Source: Hydrogenimonas cancrithermarum
GTDB lineage: Bacteria > Campylobacterota > Campylobacteria > Campylobacterales > Hydrogenimonadaceae
Assembly (NCBI RefSeq): GCF_030296055.1
Contig: NZ_AP027370.1
Coordinates: 1,068,501-1,132,500 of the forward strand
Reading direction: 5' to 3'
DNA length: 64,000 bases
The notes beneath the pieces are model-generated. The model was not told where the DNA came from. It was given only the letters and a program-made list of their open reading frames with translations, and searched no databases. A program made the translations under genes and the position numbers. This document shows, one piece after another, positions 42,107 to 53,746 of this stretch (the stretch's first letter is position 1; every line of letters begins with the position of its first letter).

Positions 42107-42925
42107 TTATTCGCCACGTGAAAGGCTGAGGATATAGGTACCGACAGCTTTTTCTTGAATCGGTGTCAATCGGCCTTTGAAACTGACCATCGTACCGATA
42201 AAACCTTTTTTACCACGGTTGAGTACATCCGCGACAAAGTCAGGGGTTCCGTATTTGGACAAATCCGGTGCCATACCGCCCATACCTTTTCCGTCCGCTC
42301 CATGACATCCTGCGCATGTCGCGAACTCGGCAGGCTGCTCGCCTTTCATGCCATTGGCGACATACTCTGCAACTTTCTGAGCCGCGTCACCACTAAGCAT
42401 ACCGGCTGGCATTTCCCCCATAGGATATCCAAGACCTTTCGATCCGTTTTTGATCGTCTCAAGAACTCCTGCAGCGGATCCCCACACAGTCAAGTCTGCC
42501 GCTTTGCCACCCATACCATCACCGGCAATACCATGACACGGTGCACACTGAACGAGGTAAACACCTTCACCCATCTCCTGAAGAGTCTGGCTGTCCGCGC
42601 TGGCCCATTTGCTTTCGAATCTTTGTGTATGTGCAGCGACCTCTTGATTGTATTCACCGATCTGGGAATATCCGTCGACAGGATATCCTGCAATCATATA
42701 CCACATGCCCCAAATGATCGTACCAAGAAACGTATAGGCCCATCCAGCAGGGAGTTCGTTCTTGTATTCACCAATGCCATCCCAATTCTCTTCGGCAAGC
42801 TCACCCGTCGACTTCTCCGTCTTCATCTGTTTGATATATTTACCAGCGACGTAAATAGTCAGGATGAGGATAACGGCTGCACCGATCAGGGCGAGCTGAT
42901 TGACATTATCGCTTAACCAGTTCAT
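42107..42925 (-). CDS. ccoP: cbb3 oxidase di-haem subunit CcoP
   Basis: Length 272. A N-terminal membrane helix (10-28), a second helix near 60-80, and two haem-binding sites CAPCH (127-131) and CAGCH (204-208). It passes electrons from soluble cytochromes to CcoO and CcoN. The 4-bp overlap with ccoQ is typical. Confidence 0.97.
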   Translation of the reverse strand: MNWLSDNVNQLALIGAAVILILTIYVAGKYIKQMKTEKSTGELAEENWDGIGEYKNELPAGWAYTFLGTIIWGMWYMIAGYPVDGYSQIGEYNQEVAAHTQRFESKWASADSQTLQEMGEGVYLVQCAPCHGIAGDGMGGKAADLTVWGSAAGVLETIKNGSKGLGYPMGEMPAGMLSGDAAQKVAEYVANGMKGEQPAEFATCAGCHGADGKGMGGMAPDLSKYGTPDFVADVLNRGKKGFIGTMVSFKGRLTPIQEKAVGTYILSLSRGE

Positions 42926-43146
42926 TTTTGCTCCTTGTTTTCATTCATCTCATCAGAATTCTCATTGGGTTCAACTGGCTTACTGTCGAGTTCATCGTCC
43001 AGCGCCAGATTCCCATATTTCTCATAATTTCTCGTGCCTTTTTTTTCGGCACGGTAGAGATGCAGGATATAGGCGTAAAGAACCACCACCAAAAAGACGG
43101 TGAAGAAAAAGTATCCAAATGCCTGCAATTCTCTAATATTTTCCAT
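42922..43146 (-). CDS. ccoQ: cbb3 oxidase subunit CcoQ
   Basis: Length 74. One membrane helix (about 9-29) and an acidic cytoplasmic tail rich in Asp, Glu and Asn. CcoQ stabilises the complex. It lies 8 bp after ccoO and overlaps ccoP by 4 bp. Confidence 0.9.
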   Translation of the reverse strand: MENIRELQAFGYFFFTVFLVVVLYAYILHLYRAEKKGTRNYEKYGNLALDDELDSKPVEPNENSDEMNENKEQK

Positions 43147-43154
43147 GCCGATCC

Positions 43155-43820
43155 TTAATGAAGGCTGTTCAGATATGCGATCAATGCAACGATTTCAGGA
43201 ATTTCACCACGTGCTACCGCATCTTTGACATCCTGATTTTTCATGTCGTCAGCAACCTTTTTCGCCTCTTCGAGCGCCTCTTTTTTCGCCTCTTCCCATG
43301 TCCCGAGTTTAGTATGGCCCGGCTTGTCATAAGGGACGTTGAAAACTTTCTTGACCGTCAATGCTTCCGCATAAGCCGTCTCAAGATCGACATTTTGATG
43401 AAACATATGTTTATATGCTGGCATGATGGAACCAGGAACGACAGATGTCGGTTCCCACATGTGGTTCTCGTGCCAATCAGTCGTACGATACTCGCCAACA
43501 CGGTGAAGGTCCGGACCTGTACGTTTTGAGCCCCACAGGAACGGTCGATCATACGCATACTCCCCACTTAGGCTGTACGGACCGTAACGGTCGGTTTCAG
43601 ACTTGAATGGACGGATGAGCTGTGAATGACATGCATTACAGCTGTCTTTGATATAGACATGGCGCCCTGCAAGCTGAAGCAGTGTATAGGGTTGTTTACC
43701 TGCCACTGGACGGGAAGCCTGTGCAAAATCAGGCACGATCTCGATAAGTCCAGCGAACGCGATGACGAGGAACAGAACTACCGAAAAGAAAAACGGTCTT
43801 TTTTCTAGCCAATGAAACAT
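43155..43820 (-). CDS. ccoO: cbb3 oxidase monohaem subunit CcoO
   Basis: Length 221. N-terminal membrane anchor (10-30) and one haem site CNACH at 61-65 with the conserved RPFKSETDRYG following; the methionine ligand is probably in SIMPAYKHMF. It starts 12 bp after ccoN. Confidence 0.97.
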   Translation of the reverse strand: MFHWLEKRPFFFSVVLFLVIAFAGLIEIVPDFAQASRPVAGKQPYTLLQLAGRHVYIKDSCNACHSQLIRPFKSETDRYGPYSLSGEYAYDRPFLWGSKRTGPDLHRVGEYRTTDWHENHMWEPTSVVPGSIMPAYKHMFHQNVDLETAYAEALTVKKVFNVPYDKPGHTKLGTWEEAKKEALEEAKKVADDMKNQDVKDAVARGEIPEIVALIAYLNSLH

Positions 43821-43832
43821 TCTACCCTCCTC

Positions 43833-45296
43833 TTATGCGCCCATAGGCGATGCAAATGCAGGCTCTTTTTCAAGCACTTTGTCGCTTTGCATTGTTTTAA
43901 CGAAGTTGTAAGCCCACATAAAGAGACCCACAACAAACAGCAGGCCGCCGATTGCACGAATCGTATAGTACGGATGCAGTACGGTGACCGTATCGATAAA
44001 TGAATATGCCAGGTTTCCATATTGGTCGACCGCTCGCCACATCATACCTTGCGTAATACCAGCAATCCACATACTGGAGAAGTAGAGAACGATACCTGTC
44101 GTTTGAATCCAGAACTGCATCTCCATCAGTTTTTTACTATAAATCTCACGCTTGTAGAAACGCGGAGCCATATGGAGTGATGCGGCGATAATCATAAATG
44201 CAACCCAACCGAGTGTACCGTCATGAACGTGTCCCGGAATCCAGTCAGTGAAGTGTGCGAGTGCATTGACCGACTTGATCGCCTGAATCGGACCTTCGAG
44301 TGTCGAAAGCATATAGAATGTCGAAGCAAGGACCATGAACTTGATAAGCGGAGACTCTTTCAACTGGTTCCATTCACCCTTCATCGTAAGAAGCATGTTG
44401 ATCGCAGAACCCCATGAAGGCAGGATTAGAATAACCGAGAAAATAGATCCCATTGTCTGCATCCAGTCAGGCACTGTCGAATAGATCAAGTGGTGTCCAC
44501 CAGCCCACAGATAGACGAACATCAATCCCCAGAAAGAGAGCAGTGAAAGCTTGTAAGAGAAGACAGGCTGACCGGACTCTTTCGGAAGGAAGTAGTAGAT
44601 GATCGCGATGATCGGCACGGTAAAGACGAATGCGACCGCATTGTGTCCATACCACCACTGAACGAGTGCATCATTGGTACCGGAGTACATGGAAACGGAG
44701 TGCATCCAGCTACCCATACCTGTCACGAAATAGGTCGGGACTTCCATGTTGTTGAAGAGATAGAGCATGGCAACACCGAGGAATGTCGCAATGTAGTACC
44801 ACATGGAAATGTAAAGTGTTTTCTCACGTCGCATACCGATGAGACCGAACATCGCAGTACCCCAAAGAACCCAGACTACGACGGTCAACAGGTCAAGAGG
44901 CCACTCCATTTCGGCATACTCTTTGGATGTCGTAAATCCGAGAAGCTCGGAAACGACCATCCATGCAGCGAGCGCGAGGTAGAGCCAGAAATGAAGTTTT
45001 CCGACGCCATGAACGAATTTCGATTCGGCGATGGAAACTTTCAGAACACGCTGTGCTACATAGTAGAAAGTCGCGAAAATACCGCTCAGCGTAAAGCCGA
45101 ACGCCACCACATTCGTATGGATCGGTCGAAGACGGCTGAATGTTCCATACTGGCCGAACAGATTGTTCAGTTCAGGGAACGCCAGTTCAAACGCGATATA
45201 CGTACCAATTGTCATACCGACAATACCGAAAGTAATGGCCAGATAAGTGAACCATTTCGCGACGGTATAGTCGTATTCCAACGCTGCATTTTGCAT
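43833..45296 (-). CDS. ccoN: cbb3 oxidase catalytic subunit CcoN
   Basis: Length 487. Twelve-helix haem-copper oxidase subunit I of the C family, reducing oxygen at high affinity. His residues for the b haem and CuB centre are seen in IHTNVVAFGF, WYGHNAVAF, GHHLIYS and HVHDGTLGWVAF. First gene of a leftward cco operon that runs to 39152, preceded by AAGGAGG. The 177-bp upstream gap holds the direct repeat at 45346-45364. Confidence 0.98.
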   Translation of the reverse strand: MQNAALEYDYTVAKWFTYLAITFGIVGMTIGTYIAFELAFPELNNLFGQYGTFSRLRPIHTNVVAFGFTLSGIFATFYYVAQRVLKVSIAESKFVHGVGKLHFWLYLALAAWMVVSELLGFTTSKEYAEMEWPLDLLTVVVWVLWGTAMFGLIGMRREKTLYISMWYYIATFLGVAMLYLFNNMEVPTYFVTGMGSWMHSVSMYSGTNDALVQWWYGHNAVAFVFTVPIIAIIYYFLPKESGQPVFSYKLSLLSFWGLMFVYLWAGGHHLIYSTVPDWMQTMGSIFSVILILPSWGSAINMLLTMKGEWNQLKESPLIKFMVLASTFYMLSTLEGPIQAIKSVNALAHFTDWIPGHVHDGTLGWVAFMIIAASLHMAPRFYKREIYSKKLMEMQFWIQTTGIVLYFSSMWIAGITQGMMWRAVDQYGNLAYSFIDTVTVLHPYYTIRAIGGLLFVVGLFMWAYNFVKTMQSDKVLEKEPAFASPMGA

Positions 45297-45345
45297 GCAA
45301 ACCTCCTTTGATTTATTGTCTTGACAGAACTCAAGAGAATATTAC

Positions 45346-45364
45346 AGTGACATCATAGTGACAT
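45346..45364 (-). promoter_or_regulatory. Direct repeat in the ccoN promoter region
   Basis: Two ATGTCACT copies (minus strand) whose starts are 11 bp apart, one helical turn, 50-70 bp before ccoN. The spacing fits a dimeric response regulator or similar activator binding on one face. Further upstream, GTTAA and TTAAC flank 7 bp. Confidence 0.45.
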
Positions 45365-45446
45365 TTTTATGAAGATAGGCTTAAAATCTGTTAACCTTGA
45401 ATTAACTTTTTTATTAAGGCAGATTTTATTAATGTGGTATTTTTCC

Positions 45447-45465
45447 GTCAGGGGAGTGCCCTGAC
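45447..45465. terminator. Hairpin after the TonB receptor gene
   Basis: Stem GTCAGGG/CCCTGAC with a 5-nt loop, 9 bp past the receptor stop. It may separate the receptor from the cco operon, though there is no U-run. Confidence 0.45.
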
Positions 45466-45473
45466 AAGAGGTA

Positions 45474-47489
45474 TTAAAATTGATAAGTTAGATTGCAGTA
45501 GTAGTAGCGGCCCGGTTCGTTCAAAAGCATTGGCTCATCATTCGTGCCCGTAACCAGGATCATGTCGGCATAAGTGTTTGTGATTGCATATGTGTGATCC
45601 AGTATATTGTCGATACCAGCCGTAATCTCGAAATGTCGGCTTACGTCTTTTCTTAATTTAAAATTGAAAACCGCATACCCTGGAAGCTCCTGTTCTCCAT
45701 TTTCGTAATCGACATCTTTCCATCGACTCGCAGCGATCATACTCAGCCTCATCGTCAATGAATCGTCATAATCATAACCCAAGGCGATATTCGCCTTCAA
45801 TGGCAAAATATTCGGCATATTCATTCCGCTTTGCCCTTCCAGAGGATTCTCTTTCTCACCGCGTTGATACGCAACACCGAAATCGGTGTAAAGCTGTTCT
45901 GTAATCAAATATGTACCGTCAAAAGAGACACCATATAATGTAGCATCAACATTTTCATATTTATTCGTTGTCTTCTCTTTATTGAAAGCAATAAAGTTAT
46001 CTAATTTGCTATAAAAACCTTTAAGCCGTAAATGCGCCGAATCGAACAGATCTTTTTCGATTCCTATATCCACTTGATAGTTGGTTGTCTGATCGAGATC
46101 CGGTGTTCCTATATAAACGCCGGTTTTATCCTGAAAATAGAGTTCTTTGCCATCGGGAACACGGGAAGATTTTCCGATTCCTGCGAAAATTTTCGTACTT
46201 TCATCCATAGAATAGGTTCCAAAAACAAAAGCATTTACGGCAGTATAGTCGTTCGAAGCGGCCGTAGGGTCTTCGTTGCTTACAGAAGTGTCGTCATATC
46301 TCAACCCCATTTGAAAATCCATGCTTCCGAAACGTTTGTCATACTCCGCAAAAAGCGCACCGTTTTTGGTTTCGGCATAATTGATACTGTAAATAGGAGT
46401 GGGAATACCGTTTTTGACATAGCGCCCATCCCATTTTCTTTTACTGGCATCGATACCATAAGTCAGTATACCTTCCGCAAGATCCATTTTGTTTTTGATT
46501 TTACCACCATAGATACGGGAGTTCATCACATTCTCAAATACCGTATTCGTCATAACGGCAGAAACTCTGTAATATGTACCCATCGGATGGTAGACCCATG
46601 AGTTGTAAAATTCGAAATCGAGCTCTTTTGAAAAATATCCAAGATTCTTGACAACGTATTTTGCATTGAAAAGGTTGGAATCATCTTTAAGCGCATCCAT
46701 CGGGGAGTTGGGATACAAAACATCTTCACTACGATTTGCCGTATAGCTAAGTTTCAATTCCTGATTATCTGTAATGTTTGCAAATAATTTCAGCATCGCC
46801 GTTTTTTTATTATACGCATCCATATCGTGATAAGGTGTAGAATATTTTCTTCCACCCTGGTCCGGATTGTCCGCGATATAGGCATCGACCTGTTCGGCAA
46901 GTGTAAGGCCATCTCCATCTTCATATTGGCCACTGCTTTCCGTGGAGGCTCCGACAAATACACGGAACTTCTCGTTTCCTCCACTTGCCTGAACTCCGAT
47001 CTTTCTATATCCCCAGCTTCCGATATTCAAGTTTCCTTCACCGTGGAACCCCTGCTCCGGTTCAAGCGTCTCGACCTCGACGAGCCCGCTGAGCGTTCCG
47101 AAATTCTCCACATCGTAAGGTCCCTCTTTGACAACGATCTCTTTCACGTTGTTGGCGAGGACATGGGAAAGAGGAGGGTCCATGCGGTTGGGGCAGCCCC
47201 CATAAATTTTTCCGCCATCGATCAATACATTGATATCGTCTTTGCGCATACCGCGTATGATAATATCGTTGGCGATACCGCTCCGCCGGATCAACTGAAT
47301 GTCTGGATCCAATTTGTAAAGTGAATCTGCCAGATCGGCGGAACGAACCTCTTCACCGGCGACATCTTTGACGATCGTCATATCGACCGTCTCTTCGACT
47401 TCGATTGTTTCCAGTGCCACATCTTCGGCATACAAAGAGAGTGACGCCGCCAACGAAATAGCACCGATGCTCAAGACTTTTTTCATCAT
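45474..47489 (-). CDS. TonB-dependent outer-membrane receptor, probably copper type
   Basis: Length 671 with a signal peptide ending near residue 21 (SLYAED). The plug domain (45-170) contains the segment GGCPNRMDPPLSHV, which resembles the signature of TonB copper receptors such as NosA/OprC, and the remaining residues form the 22-strand barrel ending in Tyr-Gln-Phe. Directly upstream of the copper-requiring cbb3 oxidase, so copper uptake is plausible; this combines motif memory and context and was not searched. It has its own promoter. Confidence 0.8.
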   Translation of the reverse strand: MMKKVLSIGAISLAASLSLYAEDVALETIEVEETVDMTIVKDVAGEEVRSADLADSLYKLDPDIQLIRRSGIANDIIIRGMRKDDINVLIDGGKIYGGCPNRMDPPLSHVLANNVKEIVVKEGPYDVENFGTLSGLVEVETLEPEQGFHGEGNLNIGSWGYRKIGVQASGGNEKFRVFVGASTESSGQYEDGDGLTLAEQVDAYIADNPDQGGRKYSTPYHDMDAYNKKTAMLKLFANITDNQELKLSYTANRSEDVLYPNSPMDALKDDSNLFNAKYVVKNLGYFSKELDFEFYNSWVYHPMGTYYRVSAVMTNTVFENVMNSRIYGGKIKNKMDLAEGILTYGIDASKRKWDGRYVKNGIPTPIYSINYAETKNGALFAEYDKRFGSMDFQMGLRYDDTSVSNEDPTAASNDYTAVNAFVFGTYSMDESTKIFAGIGKSSRVPDGKELYFQDKTGVYIGTPDLDQTTNYQVDIGIEKDLFDSAHLRLKGFYSKLDNFIAFNKEKTTNKYENVDATLYGVSFDGTYLITEQLYTDFGVAYQRGEKENPLEGQSGMNMPNILPLKANIALGYDYDDSLTMRLSMIAASRWKDVDYENGEQELPGYAVFNFKLRKDVSRHFEITAGIDNILDHTYAITNTYADMILVTGTNDEPMLLNEPGRYYYCNLTYQF

Positions 47490-47564
47490 TCGGTTCCTTC
47501 AGATAAAGTACCGCTTCAATAAAGGGAGTAGAAGTGGAGTTTTATGAAGCGGTTCTGAAAGGAA

Positions 47565-47570
47565 ATTATA
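47565..47570 (-). promoter_or_regulatory. -10 box of the TonB receptor gene
   Basis: Perfect TATAAT on the minus strand, 76 bp before the start codon. Immediately upstream, the -35 area carries three TTAAC units (47580-47597 on the plus strand), a possible regulator site overlapping the promoter. Confidence 0.5.
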
Positions 47571-47622
47571 AAACAGTGTTGTTAAGTTAATGTTAACTAC
47601 AAGAAGCGATGGAAGCGGAGTG

Positions 47623-48759
47623 CTATCTCCGCTCGATCATTTGAAGGAATTCGCCGAAAACGTATCGGCTCTCATGTGGCCCGGGTGACGCTTCGGGATG
47701 GTGTTGTACCGAGATGATCGGGCTCTCTTTGTACCGAACCCCTTCGATCGTCCCGTCGAAGAGATTGGTATGGGTCACGTCGGCGATTTCGGTGATGGAA
47801 TCGGGAACGTTGTAGTTATGGTTCTGTGCGGTAATCTCGACAACACCCGTCTCGACATTTTTGACCGGATGGTTTCCACCGTGGTGGCCGAACTTCAGCT
47901 TGAAGGTATCGTACCCGTGCGCGATGGAGAGAAGCTGATGCCCGAGACAGATACCGAACATCGGCACTTTCGCCTCGATAAGTTTTCGGATTTTCACCTG
48001 CTCCTCTTTGAGGATCAGTGGGTCTCCGGGACCGTTGGAGAGAAAAAGGCCGTCGATATCGCCGCTTTCGTAGCGCGCGATCAGTTCATCGGCATCGACC
48101 GTGTTGGGTACCACTTCGACGGCCATACCGGCCTGTGTGAGCTCGTTGAGGATATTCCGCTTGACTCCGAAATCGAGCGCGACGATTTTCGCTTTCGGTT
48201 CGGGAGCTTCGTTGTAACGGTAACGCGAGGCATCGTACTGGCCGGTTTTGTGGAGGTAGGGCTCTTTTGTGCTGACAGCTTCGATATAGTTGACCTCACT
48301 GATATGCGGCGCATCGGAAAGCATTCGTGCAAGCTCCTCTTTTTCGCATACCTCGGTCGATGCGATCATCATCATCGCACCCTCTTCCCGAAGCATTTTG
48401 GTCAGAAACCGCGTATCGATATCGCAAATACCGAGGATTCCGAAACGATTCAGAAGTTCATGCAGCGGCTCTTCGCTCCTGAAATTGGAAGGCTCCTCCT
48501 GGTATTGCCGGACGATAATCCCTTTGCACCACGCCGCTTTCGACTCCATGTCTTCCGCGTTGCAGCCGACGTTTCCGATCTCGGGCATCGTGAAGGTAAC
48601 GAACTGTCCGGCATAGCTTGGATCGGTTACGATCTCCTGATACCCCGTCATCGAAGTGTTGAAAACGATCTCACCGACGCGCGTTCCTTCGGCACCGAAG
48701 CTCTTCGCTTCCAAAAAAGTTCCGTTTTCCAGATAGATATAGATTGGTTGCAAAGTCAT
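47623..48759 (-). CDS. carA: Carbamoyl-phosphate synthase small subunit
   Basis: Length 378. Glutamine amidotransferase subunit that supplies ammonia to CarB for pyrimidine and arginine synthesis. The N-domain has NTSMTGYQEIVTDPSYAGQ; the class I amidotransferase domain has the catalytic Cys in FGICLGHQLLS and His/Glu near the C-terminus (VQHHPEASPGPHES). carB is not in the window. It starts one base after the DUF507 gene. Confidence 0.97.
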   Translation of the reverse strand: MTLQPIYIYLENGTFLEAKSFGAEGTRVGEIVFNTSMTGYQEIVTDPSYAGQFVTFTMPEIGNVGCNAEDMESKAAWCKGIIVRQYQEEPSNFRSEEPLHELLNRFGILGICDIDTRFLTKMLREEGAMMMIASTEVCEKEELARMLSDAPHISEVNYIEAVSTKEPYLHKTGQYDASRYRYNEAPEPKAKIVALDFGVKRNILNELTQAGMAVEVVPNTVDADELIARYESGDIDGLFLSNGPGDPLILKEEQVKIRKLIEAKVPMFGICLGHQLLSIAHGYDTFKLKFGHHGGNHPVKNVETGVVEITAQNHNYNVPDSITEIADVTHTNLFDGTIEGVRYKESPIISVQHHPEASPGPHESRYVFGEFLQMIERR

Positions 48760-48760
48760 A

Positions 48761-49312
48761 TTACATCATCCCCCGTTTGCGAAGCTCCTCTTCGTAGAGG
48801 CGCTCGAAAATAAGATCGTACTCTTCGGTACCCGGATGCAGCTCGCGCTTGTAGTGCGACATTTTCTCGAGTACCGCATCTTCGATCTGCTCGAACGATT
48901 TCATATAATCTTCTATCGCTTTGAAGATCACCCCGCGCACCTGATTTTCACTCACCGTATAGTCGATGAGATCCTCTTCCCAGAGCTCGTTCAGAATCTT
49001 GTGCGAAAGGTCGCTGTAGCGTTCTTCATTATTGAGGATGACACCATATTCCGGAGCCAGCTTCTTTTTGATCATCCAGAAAAGCTGGCGTACATCGGCC
49101 CGCATGAACTCGATCTCGTCCTCTTTCTCTTCCAGCAACTCGTTGACACGCTCTTCGAGTGCGCGCTCGTTCTTGATATCCGCTTCGATCACCTCTTTGG
49201 CTTTTTCGATCACCGGTTCAAGTCCCCGCTTGATCTCCACAAAAGGTGCGTTCGCCAGATCGATCCCGATTTTGTTGGCTATATAGGGAGCATGGGCTAA
49301 ATTCAACTTCAT
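48761..49312 (-). CDS. DUF507 family protein
   Basis: A 183-residue helical, highly charged cytoplasmic protein (about one third Glu/Lys/Arg). DUF507 is common in Campylobacterota and Aquificota and often precedes carA, as here. Function unknown. Upstream of it, a 129-bp gap to motE contains only a short GCCCG/CGGGC inverted repeat. Confidence 0.85.
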   Translation of the reverse strand: MKLNLAHAPYIANKIGIDLANAPFVEIKRGLEPVIEKAKEVIEADIKNERALEERVNELLEEKEDEIEFMRADVRQLFWMIKKKLAPEYGVILNNEERYSDLSHKILNELWEEDLIDYTVSENQVRGVIFKAIEDYMKSFEQIEDAVLEKMSHYKRELHPGTEEYDLIFERLYEEELRKRGMM

Positions 49313-49441
49313 AACGCGCCTTTGTCCTGCCCGCTTCTAAAGATACGGGCATAATTTTTTGATAGTTTATCGAAAGATATGTAAGAGATTGATGAAAGTT
49401 TGATAGTGAGTCATGGAAAAGGCCGAAAAACGCTCCATTTT

Positions 49442-49954
49442 CTACTTTTTCATATCGCCTTCAAGCAGCAGCGTGATCTTTGAAGCCTTTTGCGGATTCA
49501 TTTTCGAAAGAATCTGGCCGACCGTTTTCGGCTTGAGAGTAGCGAGAATGCGAGCTGCCTCTTTCGGTTCCATCTGTTCGAGAATCTGTGCCGCGGCGGA
49601 GGCTTTCATCTTTGCATAGGTCTGGGAAACTTTGCCCGCTTTGGCCTCTTTGATCGCTTTGAGCAACGCTTCGTTTTGCGCAATGAGCTCTTCGATCGCT
49701 TTGCGCTCGGCTTCGAGTTTTTCACGTGTCGCATTGAGCTCACGCTCCTTTTGCCTCAGCATCTGCTCTTTGCGTTTGAACATCGATTCCGTCGCATCTT
49801 TGAGTGCTTCATACGCCTGACGCGCTTCATCGATCTCTTCGAGTTTGAGCTCGAGCTCCTGTTTGCGCTCTTCAAATATTTTGTTGCACTCCAGAAGTTG
49901 AGAGGTCTGGGCGAAGAGTATCATCGGCAGCAGCATAAAAAAGAAGCTCTTCAT
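49442..49954 (-). CDS. MotE-like flagellar motor-associated protein
   Basis: Length 170. A signal peptide (ending LFAQ) is followed by a long coiled coil (residues 25-110) and a C-terminal domain with the repeated pattern MEPKEAARILATLKPKTVGQ, matching the MgtE-N/MotE family that escorts MotC or stabilises the motor. Overlaps the fliJ-like gene by 4 bp; last gene of the purA cluster. Confidence 0.75.
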   Translation of the reverse strand: MKSFFFMLLPMILFAQTSQLLECNKIFEERKQELELKLEEIDEARQAYEALKDATESMFKRKEQMLRQKERELNATREKLEAERKAIEELIAQNEALLKAIKEAKAGKVSQTYAKMKASAAAQILEQMEPKEAARILATLKPKTVGQILSKMNPQKASKITLLLEGDMKK

Positions 49955-50391
49955 TTCCGCTCCTTCTTTCCCATATCCCGGTCACGCCAAAACCGCTGCG
50001 ATGCAATTTCGTCAAGCCGCCCCGCTTCGTCGCGCTTCCGCTTCGCCATCATCTTTTGTATCGCTTGCGATTCGATACTCTTGGCCTGTTCGTAAGCGAT
50101 ATGTGCCGCTTTCAACAACTTTCTCTTCTCCTCTTTGAAGCGCCTTGCCGCATCGATCCGATACTCGAGCGCCTCGAGCGCAGACTTGATCGCACGTTTT
50201 TGATCGAGTAGAGCAGCGAGCTGCCTACCGGTCCCCGAAGCTGGCGGTTCGATCGCTCGTTCGTCGGAACGCAGTGCCTCCTTTTCGTCCAACAGCCGGA
50301 TAAGCGCTCTCCCGGCTGCCGCCATTTCCTGTTCCGCACGTTCGAACTGCTGTCTTCTCAGTTTTGTCAACGCACGGTAATTTTTCGACAC
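49951..50391 (-). CDS. FliJ-like flagellar export chaperone
   Basis: Length 146 from a GTG start. Almost entirely coiled coil, rich in Arg, Lys, Glu and Ala, with hydrophobic heptads (FERAEQEMAAAGRALIRLL), which is the FliJ layout. Sequence divergence is high in this family. It follows purA by 16 bp and precedes motE-like, supporting a flagellar role. No strong ribosome-binding site. Confidence 0.6.
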   Translation of the reverse strand: MSKNYRALTKLRRQQFERAEQEMAAAGRALIRLLDEKEALRSDERAIEPPASGTGRQLAALLDQKRAIKSALEALEYRIDAARRFKEEKRKLLKAAHIAYEQAKSIESQAIQKMMAKRKRDEAGRLDEIASQRFWRDRDMGKKERK

Positions 50392-50407
50392 GAGAGAGGC
50401 CTTACCC

Positions 50408-52520
<2,113 letters not shown>

Positions 52521-52524
<4 letters not shown>

Positions 52525-53633
52525 AGCGTCTCGTTTGCGTAGTAGACTTCGTTGAAGACTTTCGAAGCCAGGCCGTCGTAGGGACGGCGGTCGAGTTTGT
52601 CATAGGCCCACTCGATCGCGTTGACAACCCAGGCACTCTCGTAGACCGGGATCAGCCCCATCTGATTGATACGGAAGAGCTTGCCCTTGAGGTGATCCTG
52701 ACCACCCGCGATATTGACGCCGAACTCCGTTTTGAGAATGGAGCGAACGGCATTGGCCTCCTCGTCGTAGACCGCACTCATGGAGAGCGCCGGTGCCTTG
52801 GGGTAGAGCTGGCATCCGATCGCCTCCAATGCCGCACGTGTCGCCAGCGCACGTGCCTTCGTATCACGGTAGAATGCGTCGTACCCTTCCGCCTCGATGA
52901 GCTCGAGCATCTTGTTCAGCCCGATGATCAACGTTGTCGGTGCCGTGTAGGCAGTAGTGTTCTGGCGCTGCTTCTTGATTTCGGATGCGAGGTTGAAGTA
53001 GTAGCCGCTCCCTTCGCCGATCTTTTTGACCGCCGCGTCGCTGAGGCCGATCATCGCCATCCCCGGCGGCAGCATCAGCGCTTTCTGGCTTCCGGCGATC
53101 AGCGCGTCGATGCACGTCGTATCGATCGGCTCTACACCTACGGCTGTGATACCATCGGCGATCACCATGATCTCAGGGTTGATCGCTTTGATCGCCGCTG
53201 CAATCTCTTCGACCGGGTGGCGCAGACCCCCCGCACTCTCGCTCACCTGGATACAGAAGGCGTCGATAGCGGGATCGTCCGCCAGGGCCGCCTTGACATC
53301 CTCTACATTCGCTGGAGTATCCCAGGCATATTTGAGCTCCACATGCTCCAGGCCGAACGCCTGGACGATCTTTCCGAAACGCTCACCGAACTTTCCGGCA
53401 TTGACCGTCAGCGCTTTTTTTGTGCATAGATTCGACACACACGCTTCCATCGCACCCGTACCGCTCGATGCAAGCATGACACACTCGTCCATGCCGAAAA
53501 GGCGCATCAGCCGTGTTCGTGCCTCTTTGAAGATCGCTTCGAATTCGGGAGTTCTATGGTGAATCGTGGGGCCTGCCATCGCCATGCGGACAGCTTCGGG
53601 AACCGGCGTCGGGCCGGGAGTAAAAAGCAGCAT
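52521..53633 (-). CDS. Class V PLP aminotransferase (serine/alanine-glyoxylate type)
   Basis: Length 370. It begins LLFTPGPTPVPEAVRMAMAG, the family N-terminus, followed by SSGTGAMEA near 55. The PLP lysine is in LIAGSQKALMLPPGM near residue 192. Related proteins act on serine, alanine or aspartate with glyoxylate or pyruvate. It opens a leftward operon with hisZ, purA, fliJ-like and motE-like. Confidence 0.88.
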
Positions 53634-53664
53634 ACGCCTACCTTTAAAACAGAAATTTTGGGTG

Positions 53665-53670
53665 ATTATA
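53665..53670 (-). promoter_or_regulatory. Extended -10 box of the aminotransferase-hisZ-purA operon
   Basis: TGCTATAAT on the minus strand (TGn extended form), 32 bp before the start codon; leader about 25 nt. Confidence 0.55.
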
Positions 53671-53706
53671 GCAAATGTCTACTGAAAGGAGCGTGACCGG
53701 TAAAGA

Positions 53707-53730
53707 GGGCCGCAGAAACGGCAGCGGCCC
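53707..53730 (-). terminator. Terminator of the YceI gene
   Basis: Stem GGGCCGC/GCGGCCC around a 10-nt loop, followed on the minus strand by UCUUU, 17 bp past the YceI stop. Confidence 0.6.
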
Positions 53731-53746
53731 GACAAAGCATAAAAAA

